7,692 nt of DNA from Archaeoglobaceae archaeon. GTDB taxonomy: Archaea; Halobacteriota; Archaeoglobi; Archaeoglobales; JdFR-42. The notes under the pieces were generated by a model, which did no database searches, was not told where the DNA came from, and saw only the letters and a program-made list of their open reading frames with translations. How positions within the stretch are numbered: the stretch's first letter is position 1; every line of letters begins with the position of its first letter. Position numbers and translations under genes: made by a program. This document shows, piece after piece, positions 1-5,881 of the stretch. The stretch is from assembly GCA_015523685.1 (NCBI GenBank), contig WAJW01000227.1:1-7692 (forward strand). Reading direction: 5' to 3'.

Positions 1-840
1 CCCCACGAACTGTGCGGAAGGGGTTGCAAGGTATTCAGATAGATGAGCCGATTTTATCGAGCCATAAGCAACAGATGCGAAAATCCTGTAACTCCATGGA
101 TCTCCATCCGTAAAGACCACAACAGGAAGATTGAGCTCTTCGTTCAGCCTCTTCAATAATCTTCTTGTGCTCCTTGCAGGCTGGCCTTTCAGATGAACTA
201 TTATTGCATTATAGTCCTCGTCAAACCCATTTTCCACAAGCCTGTCCCTCATACCGCCTGTCTCTATCGCAATCACAAATTTTGCATCGTGATCCACGAA
301 CTCTATGTTGTCAACATTGGTCGGTATCTGATATCCTCCCTCGCCAACATCATCCTGGCAGTGGATCTCTTTAAGACCCCTCCTTGTTGCCTCCCTGATT
401 CTCAGAGGGCCAATCACAGATGCTCCATCTTCTTCAGGGCGTATGTGGAAATGCTCCCTCTGGAGATCCGTCAGAATTTCAAGATCCTCAATGAGCCTGT
501 CGCTCTCAGGCTGTTCGTTAAATTTGGCAATACCCCAGTTCTCCGAGATATAGTAAAGCTCCCTCAGTGTTGAGGACTTGCCCTCCTGAAGCTGGTACTT
601 GAGAAAATCTATCACATAAGTTGTCTTGAGGAGCTGATAAGCCCCTTTTACAGTTTTAGCGGTTCTTGACGAGGTTTTGGATCCGTAAACCCACACACGG
701 GATTCTTCTCTGAATTCTATGTTTTTTTTCGTTCTCGTTGCAATATCAAGGGATGGAATCTCACCCTTTCTTATCTGATCGTACAGGGATTCAACCACAC
801 CGAGCAGTTTTTTCAGACTGAACCTATCCCTCTCCATCAT
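1..840 (-). CDS. top6A: DNA topoisomerase VI subunit A (Spo11-like), C-terminus beyond window
   Basis: This is the DNA-cleaving subunit of the type IIB topoisomerase TopoVI (A2B2), which makes transient double-strand breaks to relax and decatenate the chromosome. The visible 280 residues contain a winged-helix (CAP/5Y) domain with the motif LRELYYISENW; its second tyrosine, Y97, should be the catalytic one by alignment with Spo11. The TOPRIM domain follows, with E193 in AIETGGM and the metal-binding pair D245/D247 in FTDGDPWS. Family members have roughly 360-390 residues, so about 90 C-terminal residues lie off the left edge. The reading frame is open to base 1. The start is uncertain: in-frame ATGs lie at 849, 840 and 837 behind GGAGGT and GAGGAG purine runs, and a TAG directly precedes the one at 849. 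I number from 840. The gene overlaps the end of top6B by 17 to 26 bases, so translation is probably coupled. The identification is very secure. Confidence 0.96.
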   Translation of the reverse strand, partial: MMERDRFSLKKLLGVVESLYDQIRKGEIPSLDIATRTKKNIEFREESRVWVYGSKTSSRTAKTVKGAYQLLKTTYVIDFLKYQLQEGKSSTLRELYYISENWGIAKFNEQPESDRLIEDLEILTDLQREHFHIRPEEDGASVIGPLRIREATRRGLKEIHCQDDVGEGGYQIPTNVDNIEFVDHDAKFVIAIETGGMRDRLVENGFDEDYNAIIVHLKGQPARSTRRLLKRLNEELNLPVVVFTDGDPWSYRIFASVAYGSIKSAHLSEYLATPSAQFVG

Positions 841-2695
841 ACTCCTCATCTACCTCCTCATCTGAGCCCACTGTTAATGTTCTGGCCCCTTCAACAAGCT
901 CAGTAGAAAGACCTTCTACAACTGGAGGATCCTCCCGTGGACTGTCCGTAATATAGGTGAGATCCACCATTTCGCCTGGTTTAAGGGAAACTCTCCATGA
1001 TACTGTTTCCAACCCATCAATTTCAGATATCTTATCTCCTCCTGAAACATTTCCCTCTGAGATATCATAGAGAGCAAAATCCTTTATGCTGTTTGAGAAA
1101 TTCTCAATGGATATTACCACTCTCTTTTCCCCGTCCATATCTTCAACCCTCTTGCCTATGTACACTTTCCCCATTATCCGTGCAATAACTCTTGATATAT
1201 CCGGTTCCTCCCTTTCAAGTATTTCAGAAACCTTTTTCACGATGAGAGGGAGAATTTTTGCAATGATCTCCTCCTTCTCTCTTCTTTTCTCTAACTTTTT
1301 CTTTCTTGATAGATAGTCCCTGAGCTGTCTTCCAGCATCCTGAAGGGCCAGCCTTATCTCCCCCACTATGTCCTCCACATTTGCCACTGCCTCCTTGGAT
1401 TCAGATGTGAATGGGACATTTGTGGATGCGACATGCACGAGAATCACGAGGGGTCCGACAGGCAGTTCTCCCTGACTCTGCTGGATCCCGTAGCTCCTCC
1501 AGTTAATGCTTTCTACCGCTTTTGTGATGGCGCATCCCGATTGCTGATAGAGCAGGGGAACGCGGTTCGCAAATCTCAGGAGGATGCTCTTCTCATCTCT
1601 GTGGAGAGATCCTCCATATCCAAGACCGACTTCCACAAGGAATGGATTGCCAGAATAAACCTTCGGCTTTCTCGAGATTGTTGTGAGAAATTCCACGTCA
1701 TATTCTTTAAGAATTCCCTTTTTTATGAGCTCTTCACCTATTGGAGAGAGGCAATCGGTGGGTGGTGGTAAAAGAGGCACCTTCTTGAATGCCTCCACCA
1801 GCTTCTGAGCCTGATACCTGGTTATATCCCCCGGAATAATTGATGGGTCCACTCCTGCCGTTTTACATATCTCCTTTGCTGTTTTCTTCCCCACCCGGAC
1901 AAACTCGTTGACGAGAAATTCTGTCAGATTCTTTGCAGTTGTGAACCTCACCATTTTAATGATTTCTCCCACCTCTATCCCATGTGGATGGGGTTTGACC
2001 TCTACAGCCTTAGGAGGAAGCTGTTCCGAAACTCTTCTGAATTCATAAAGCTCTCCCTCTGGATCTGCAAACGTTATTCTTGCATGGGGGTTGACAACGG
2101 AAGTTGATCTCAGATATTCAAAAACGGATTGTTTTCTTCCCTTCCAGTAGGATCCAACAATATCGAGCTCTATTCTCGTGCCCCTGGGCCTGTCCCACTC
2201 AATTTCTTTCTCTTCCACTATCTCGGGTTCATTGCTCTTTACATTTATCTGTAATTTAAAGTAGCTGGCTTTTTTTTCTGGAGATGTCCGTGAGATTATT
2301 GTCGCGGGTTTCCCTGTTGAGAGCTGTGAGTAAAGCACCGCAGCGGAAATGCCGATTCCCTGCTGTCCTCTCGACTGCCTTATGCTGTGAAATCTTGACC
2401 CGTAGAGAAGTCTGGCGAATATATTTGGAATCTGGCTTTTAACCACTCCAGGTCCATTGTCCTCCACAATAACTCTGAAAATATCCTTTCCGAGCCGTAT
2501 GATTCTGACAAATATATCGGGAAGTATGTCCGCCTCCTCACATGCGTCGAGGGAGTTATCAACAGCCTCTTTCACAACTGTTAGCAGGCTCTTGGCAGGG
2601 TTGTCAAATCCCAGTACCTGCCTGTTTTTTTCAAAAAATTCCGCTATACTGATCTGTTTCTGCTTTTTTGCAAGCTCTTCCGCTATCTCATTCAT
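824..2695 (-). CDS. top6B: DNA topoisomerase VI subunit B (GHKL ATPase)
   Basis: This is the ATP-driven subunit of TopoVI, which dimerises on ATP binding and passes strain to the cleavage subunit. In the 623-residue product the GHKL ATPase motifs are in order: N-box EAVDN (E43, D46, N47), DNGPG (79-83) and the glycine-rich lid GQQGIGIS (110-117). A helix-two-turn-helix region spans about 239-327. The transducer covers about 329-455, with the ATP-sensing lysine probably K434 in FTSESKEAVA. A charged, lysine-rich helical stretch follows, then a beta-rich module at about 509-590 resembling the Ig-like C-terminal domain of the Methanosarcina mazei enzyme, and an acidic tail ending EEYDGEG. I chose ATG 2695 rather than the longer start at 2743: it lies one base after the stop of the upstream gene and gives the usual MNEIAEELAKKQ beginning, whereas the 16 extra residues fit no known N-terminus. 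GGTGGGGG upstream could be the ribosome site. Confidence 0.97.
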   Translation of the reverse strand: MNEIAEELAKKQKQISIAEFFEKNRQVLGFDNPAKSLLTVVKEAVDNSLDACEEADILPDIFVRIIRLGKDIFRVIVEDNGPGVVKSQIPNIFARLLYGSRFHSIRQSRGQQGIGISAAVLYSQLSTGKPATIISRTSPEKKASYFKLQINVKSNEPEIVEEKEIEWDRPRGTRIELDIVGSYWKGRKQSVFEYLRSTSVVNPHARITFADPEGELYEFRRVSEQLPPKAVEVKPHPHGIEVGEIIKMVRFTTAKNLTEFLVNEFVRVGKKTAKEICKTAGVDPSIIPGDITRYQAQKLVEAFKKVPLLPPPTDCLSPIGEELIKKGILKEYDVEFLTTISRKPKVYSGNPFLVEVGLGYGGSLHRDEKSILLRFANRVPLLYQQSGCAITKAVESINWRSYGIQQSQGELPVGPLVILVHVASTNVPFTSESKEAVANVEDIVGEIRLALQDAGRQLRDYLSRKKKLEKRREKEEIIAKILPLIVKKVSEILEREEPDISRVIARIMGKVYIGKRVEDMDGEKRVVISIENFSNSIKDFALYDISEGNVSGGDKISEIDGLETVSWRVSLKPGEMVDLTYITDSPREDPPVVEGLSTELVEGARTLTVGSDEEVDEEYDGEG

Positions 2696-2696
2696 A

Positions 2697-2927
2697 CTAA
2701 AGCTCTGCCCCCACCACAGTGTGAGTAGAGGTGACCCCTTCAATATCCCTTATCTCATCCACCACCCGATTGAGGGTGGATAACCCCTCGACATCAATAA
2801 TTGCAACGAAATCGTATTCACCAAACACGTGATACACATCCCTTATACCTTCCAGCTCTTTTATCTTTCTGTAAACGGATTTTTCAGTTCCTGGCACTAC
2901 ATTTATCATCGTAACCCCGATTACCAT
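2697..2927 (-). CDS. Stand-alone Lrp/AsnC effector-binding (RAM) domain protein
   Basis: This 76-residue protein consists only of a RAM (ACT-like) fold, the ligand-binding and oligomerisation half of Lrp/AsnC regulators; there is no helix-turn-helix. Diagnostic features are the N-terminal strand GVTMINVVPG, the central VFGEYDFVAIIDVEG (about 34-48) and the closing GVTSTHTVV (64-72), the usual GxYDxxxx and GVxxTxT signature. Stand-alone RAM proteins are common in archaea; they are thought to bind amino acids or similar effectors and to modulate full-length Lrp partners, but the ligand cannot be read from this sequence. ATG 2927 is chosen over the longer ATG 2972 because GGTGA (2935-2939) sits seven bases ahead of it and because the longer start overlaps the TATA-like box. 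It is the first gene of the topoisomerase VI operon, with top6B starting one base after its TAG. The family call is secure; its role in this operon is unknown. Confidence 0.88.
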   Translation of the reverse strand: MVIGVTMINVVPGTEKSVYRKIKELEGIRDVYHVFGEYDFVAIIDVEGLSTLNRVVDEIRDIEGVTSTHTVVGAEL

Positions 2928-2934
2928 ACATGGC

Positions 2935-2939
2935 TCACC
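2935..2939 (-). promoter_or_regulatory. Shine-Dalgarno site GGTGA of the RAM gene
   Basis: GGTGA on the minus strand lies seven bases before ATG 2927 and matches the archaeal 16S anti-SD core. It decides the start of the RAM protein, since no comparable site precedes the alternative ATG at 2972. Confidence 0.65.
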
Positions 2940-2960
2940 AGAAAATAAACTGCGAATAAA

Positions 2961-2968
2961 GTATAAAA
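2961..2968 (-). promoter_or_regulatory. Candidate TATA box for the RAM-top6B-top6A operon
   Basis: TTTTATAC on the minus strand is about 35 bases before the RAM start codon. With the usual archaeal spacing of about 25 bases, transcription would begin near 2940 and leave only a short leader carrying the GGTGA site. A second minus-strand candidate, AAATATATTC at 3018-3027, is closer to the TATA consensus and would give a leader of about 70 bases. I cannot choose between them from sequence alone. Confidence 0.4.
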
Positions 2969-3044
2969 CCATTTTGAGTCTTTATTCCTTTTTTCTTGAT
3001 ACAATATTTATTGGAGAGAATATATTTCCCGGATCAACCGATCG

Positions 3045-3052
3045 AATATAAA
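3045..3052 (+). promoter_or_regulatory. Candidate TATA box for the regulator-oxidoreductase operon
   Basis: AATATAAA on the plus strand would place initiation near 3075, giving a leader of about 45 bases before ATG 3122. The T-rich TTTTTATC at about 3081-3088 is an alternative that would leave a leader of roughly 15 bases. The choice is by inspection only. Confidence 0.4.
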
Positions 3053-3103
3053 CTTATCTCTTTAATTTTTAGTAATTAACTTTTTATCTGTTGGGTGCGA
3101 ACA

Positions 3104-3120
3104 TGATCTGGTGTTGATCA
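3104..3120. promoter_or_regulatory. Short inverted repeat ahead of the regulator start, possible operator
   Basis: TGATC and GATCA form a perfect 5-base inverted repeat separated by seven bases, ending one base before ATG 3122. The position would suit autoregulation by the winged-helix protein encoded immediately downstream. The arms are short and could arise by chance, so this is only a candidate. Confidence 0.25.
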
Positions 3121-3121
3121 G

Positions 3122-3610
3122 ATGTCCTCATTGCTGAAAGAAATATCAGAGATACTTGAAAAAAATCAGAAATCCATAAGCGGTATCTCTCAGGAGCTGA
3201 GAAAAAGAGGATATGATTCACACAGGCTCATTTTAACCGGATATCTGAGAGCTTTGAGGGATATGGGTATACTGAAAGAGGTTTCCCGACCACCCTCCAA
3301 ACTATATTCTCCTGTATCAGTGGAAGAGCTTTTTTTCAGCAGACTTGAATCCTTGAGTGATGGAATTGATGCTGAAGACCTTCTACCAGTGCTCATACTC
3401 CTTGTGAATTCATTTTTGAAGAGAGAGTGCACCATCGGAGATTTAAGAAGGGTCGGGATTCCTCAGGAAACCGTCAGGAAGCTTGTTGACTCAGATGTTA
3501 TAGAGGAAAATGGTGGATCATATGTACTGTCACACCACGATCTTGCGTATTACAGAATTGCAATGGATATAGCAGGAGAGATGTTTTCGGGGATGGTTGT
3601 GAGGTATTGA
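3122..3610 (+). CDS. Winged-helix DNA-binding protein, probable local regulator
   Basis: This 162-residue soluble protein is probably a transcription regulator. Residues about 4-64 look like a winged helix-turn-helix: helices at 4-14, 18-29 and 33-49, the typical ending LRDMGILKEV, then a basic proline-containing wing around SRPPSKLYSP. A hydrophobic helix (LLPVLILLVNSFL, about 87-99) may serve in dimerisation. A second, weaker HTH-like unit follows at about 103-140 (TIGDLRRVGIPQETVRKLVDSDVIEE). No cysteine cluster, metal site or known ligand domain is visible, and I do not recognise the family by name. ATG 3122 is preceded by a weak GGTG eight bases upstream. The gene ends one base before the flavoprotein start, so the two are almost certainly co-transcribed, and it most likely controls this operon and perhaps the convergent transporter. 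That role is inferred from position; DNA binding is inferred from the fold pattern. Confidence 0.72.
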   Translation: MSSLLKEISEILEKNQKSISGISQELRKRGYDSHRLILTGYLRALRDMGILKEVSRPPSKLYSPVSVEELFFSRLESLSDGIDAEDLLPVLILLVNSFLKRECTIGDLRRVGIPQETVRKLVDSDVIEENGGSYVLSHHDLAYYRIAMDIAGEMFSGMVVRY

Positions 3611-3611
3611 G

Positions 3612-5270
3612 ATGAAAGGTGTGCATGAAACGGATGTTCTGATTATAGGCGGTGGAAGTGCGGGTTTGATGTCCGCCCTTTCTGCATCAAGATTTTCAAA
3701 ATGTTTGGTTGTATCAAAGGAGCCCATAGGAATTGGAAATACCAAAATTTCTGCAGGTCTGTTCTGCGTTTCGGACATAACAGAGGAAAATTCTCCTGAA
3801 TCCATCTTTAAGGATATATTGAAGGGTGGAGATGATATAAACAACCCCGAGCTTGTTAGAACCATATCCGAGATGGCCGGAGAAATAGCTTTGAAAATGG
3901 AGAGCCATGGAGTGGTATTCAAGAGGGATGAGAATGGTGTAATTACAAAAAAAATTCTGATGAGACTGAGCGGACATTCTCTCGCAAGATCCATCGCAAC
4001 CATCTACAAGGGTATTTCGCTGACAGGATCATTAAAACTGGCTCTTGCAGAAAAAGCAAGGAATGGGAGGATGAAGATAATCGAGAACTCAATTGCGGTG
4101 AAGATCATTGTCGACAATGGAGTATGCAGAGGAGCGATTTTCTTTGACATTGAAAGAGGTGAATTTTTTGGAGTTAAATCAAAGGCCACAATTCTGGCGA
4201 CGGGAGGTGCCGGAGCACTCTACTACCCACACACAGATAACGTTCTTTCCGCAACAGGAGATGGATTTTCCCTTGCCCTGAGAGCCGGAGCATCACTCAT
4301 CGACATGGAACAGACTCAGTTTATCCCTTTTGCGGTATCTGAAGGGAGTTATACAGGTATCTTTCTTGGAGAACCTTCCTTTGCCGGACCGGAGGGCGTA
4401 ATTGTTGACGATTCAGGAGACATTGTTTTGAGAAATGTATGGATGCTCACGAGAGCCGAGCTCTCCAGAAAAATTGGAGAACTCCTCTACACACAGAAGC
4501 TGGACAGGTTATTTCTTGATCCACGAAAAAACCTGGAGACGGAAGAAGGAAGAAGGGTGTATGAGAATCTGAAAAAAGCAGGATTGCTGGATGTTCTGGG
4601 AGATGTTTACGGGAAAGAGGCCATGCAGTGGAAAGAGCCTATAAACTTTGCTCCCACGTTTCACTATCAGTGCGGAGGAATCAGGATAAACAGGTATGGC
4701 GAGACCGACATAAAAAATCTGTTTGCCTGTGGAGAAGTCCAGGGGGGAACTCACGGAGCCAACAGACTCGGTTCCGTTTCCCTGACTGAAACAATCGTTT
4801 TCGGGTGGATAGCGGGAGAAAGAGCATCAGGTGTTGAGAAAATACATGAATGGGATGCTGAAAAAGAAATATCCGTGATCGAATCGCGGTTCAGCAAAGG
4901 CTCATCCGGAAAAAACGAAATCAGAAAGAAACTCCAGAAAACCATGTGGGAACTCTGTGGAGTGGTGAGGGATGGCAAGGGCCTGAAGAAATGCCTTGAA
5001 ATAATAAAAGCACTGCGATCCCGAATGGAACCAGGAAGTCTCTCCCCTGAAATGGAATGGAATTCTGCCGTCAGAGAGAGCATTGAGCTGTCATTCATGT
5101 TTGATACCGCAGAAGCAATTGCTCTGAGTGCATTGATACGAGAGGAGACCAGAGGATGCCACTACAGGAAAGATTTCCCGGAAAAAAGAGATGAATGGGA
5201 CAGAAAGAATGTCAGGGTATATATGGAAAATGGTTCAGTAAAGGGGGATGTGTTTTCATGGCGATCCTGA
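3612..5270 (+). CDS. Fumarate reductase/succinate dehydrogenase-type flavoprotein subunit
   Basis: This 552-residue FAD protein belongs to the SdhA/FrdA/NadB/TfrA family. Visible are the dinucleotide-binding start DVLIIGGGSAGL (8-19), LATGGAGALYY (195-205), GDGFSLALRAGA (216-227), HYQCGGI (351-357), the FAD-binding FACGEVQGGTHGANRLG (371-387), and the helical and C-terminal domains (CGVVRDGKGL; REETRGCHYRKDFPEKRDEW). By alignment with E. coli FrdA, H351 and R385 match substrate residues H355 and R390, R281 in LTRAELS matches the proton donor R287, and E254 is kept. Two usual features appear missing: N43 stands where FAD is covalently bound to histidine, so FAD is probably non-covalent, and I238 (QFIPF) replaces the substrate-binding histidine of the HPT motif. 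The true substrate may therefore not be fumarate. GAGGT lies six bases before ATG 3612. The gene overlaps its iron-sulfur partner by 13 bases. No signal peptide is seen, so it should be cytoplasmic. NadB is less likely given the paired iron-sulfur gene. Confidence 0.88.
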   Translation: MKGVHETDVLIIGGGSAGLMSALSASRFSKCLVVSKEPIGIGNTKISAGLFCVSDITEENSPESIFKDILKGGDDINNPELVRTISEMAGEIALKMESHGVVFKRDENGVITKKILMRLSGHSLARSIATIYKGISLTGSLKLALAEKARNGRMKIIENSIAVKIIVDNGVCRGAIFFDIERGEFFGVKSKATILATGGAGALYYPHTDNVLSATGDGFSLALRAGASLIDMEQTQFIPFAVSEGSYTGIFLGEPSFAGPEGVIVDDSGDIVLRNVWMLTRAELSRKIGELLYTQKLDRLFLDPRKNLETEEGRRVYENLKKAGLLDVLGDVYGKEAMQWKEPINFAPTFHYQCGGIRINRYGETDIKNLFACGEVQGGTHGANRLGSVSLTETIVFGWIAGERASGVEKIHEWDAEKEISVIESRFSKGSSGKNEIRKKLQKTMWELCGVVRDGKGLKKCLEIIKALRSRMEPGSLSPEMEWNSAVRESIELSFMFDTAEAIALSALIREETRGCHYRKDFPEKRDEWDRKNVRVYMENGSVKGDVFSWRS

Positions 5271-5881
5271 AGATAAGGAGATACTCAAGATCAGATGGGG
5301 AGTGGATTCAGGAGTTTGATATACCTGATGGAGATATGACCGTACTTCACGCCATTCAGATTGCGGGAGAGATGGATGACACCCTTGCCTACACCCAGGG
5401 GTGCAGATACAGGTACTGTGGTTTGTGCAGTGTCATGATCAATGACAGACCGAGACCCGCATGTCTAACTCGTTTCACCGATAGCACACTTGTGGAACCT
5501 CTGAAAAACCTCGATGTGATCAGGGATCTGGTGGTGGACAGGGGGTTTATCCTGCAATTTCTCTCAGGACTTGATTTCAGCGTGAATGAACTGGACCTCG
5601 ATGAATTCAAAAGACTGAAAATCCCCGATGAACTTTTTATGATATCGAGGTGTAATGACTGTCTCTGCTGTATCTCCACCTGCAATAATTATAAAGGAGC
5701 CCATGAACCATGGCGATTTGTCAAGCTTCTCAACCTCCACCTGAACCCTTTTTATCATCCTGGAGATATAAGAGAAGAGAGGGAAATTCTTCATAGATGC
5801 GAGGATTGCATGAAATGCTACTGTGTTCACGGAATAAACCTCGGAAAGGTCATAAGAATGCTTTCGGAGATCATGCGCTGA
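5258..5881 (+). CDS. SdhB/FrdB-like iron-sulfur subunit with altered cysteine motif
   Basis: This 207-residue electron-transfer partner of the preceding flavoprotein should pass electrons between FAD and an unknown acceptor or donor. The N-terminal plant-type ferredoxin domain binds [2Fe-2S] through C49, C54, C57 and C69 (CRYRYCGLC, then PAC). The C-terminal domain holds CNDCLCCISTC (C132, C135, C138, C142) and CEDCMKCYC (C181, C184, C187, C189). Compared with E. coli SdhB, C184 is an extra cysteine in the [3Fe-4S] loop, and C187 and C189 are one residue apart where three are usual. The quinone-pocket residues P160, H207 and I209 of E. coli correspond to N143, E182 and C184. It lacks the CCG (HdrB/D-like) C-terminal half of archaeal TfrB and has no membrane segment. 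ATG 5258 is chosen over the longer ORF from 5195 because it begins the normal beta-grasp domain and follows AAGGGGG at 5241-5247. The 13-base overlap suggests translational coupling. Confidence 0.88.
   Translation: MAILKIRRYSRSDGEWIQEFDIPDGDMTVLHAIQIAGEMDDTLAYTQGCRYRYCGLCSVMINDRPRPACLTRFTDSTLVEPLKNLDVIRDLVVDRGFILQFLSGLDFSVNELDLDEFKRLKIPDELFMISRCNDCLCCISTCNNYKGAHEPWRFVKLLNLHLNPFYHPGDIREEREILHRCEDCMKCYCVHGINLGKVIRMLSEIMR

Larger units (their letters stand above)
2928..3121. promoter_or_regulatory. Divergent intergenic promoter region
   Basis: This 194-base, strongly AT-rich spacer separates the minus-strand topoisomerase operon from the plus-strand regulator operon, so it must hold promoters for both. 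Several TATA-like elements are visible (2961-2968, 3018-3027, 3045-3052). The pyrimidine-rich stretch around 2980-2996 and the T-rich stretches at 3060-3088 offer no clear terminator. No gene is seen in it. Confidence 0.7.

Noticed and set aside
193..573. Plus-strand ORF of 126 codons
   Set aside because: It lies wholly antisense to topoisomerase VI subunit A, whose Tyr and TOPRIM motifs are unmistakable; its translation looks like no protein family.
1433..1771. Plus-strand ORF of 112 codons
   Set aside because: It is antisense to the H2TH-transducer part of topoisomerase VI subunit B and is a shadow of that gene.
3530..4003. Minus-strand ORF of 157 codons
   Set aside because: It is antisense to the end of the regulator and the start of the flavoprotein, both well supported, with no ribosome site or family resemblance.
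4751..5098. Minus-strand ORF of 115 codons
   Set aside because: It is antisense to the FAD-binding and helical domains of the flavoprotein and has no independent support.
3612..5270. L-aspartate oxidase (NadB)
   Set aside because: NadB also lacks covalent FAD but works without an SdhB-type partner; the overlapping iron-sulfur gene points to a two-subunit enzyme, and no nadA or nadC is nearby.
3612..5881. Identification as thiol:fumarate reductase TfrAB
   Set aside because: The absence of covalent-FAD histidine would fit, but the iron-sulfur subunit lacks the CCG-containing C-terminal half that TfrB uses for CoM/CoB thiols, and an active-site histidine is replaced.
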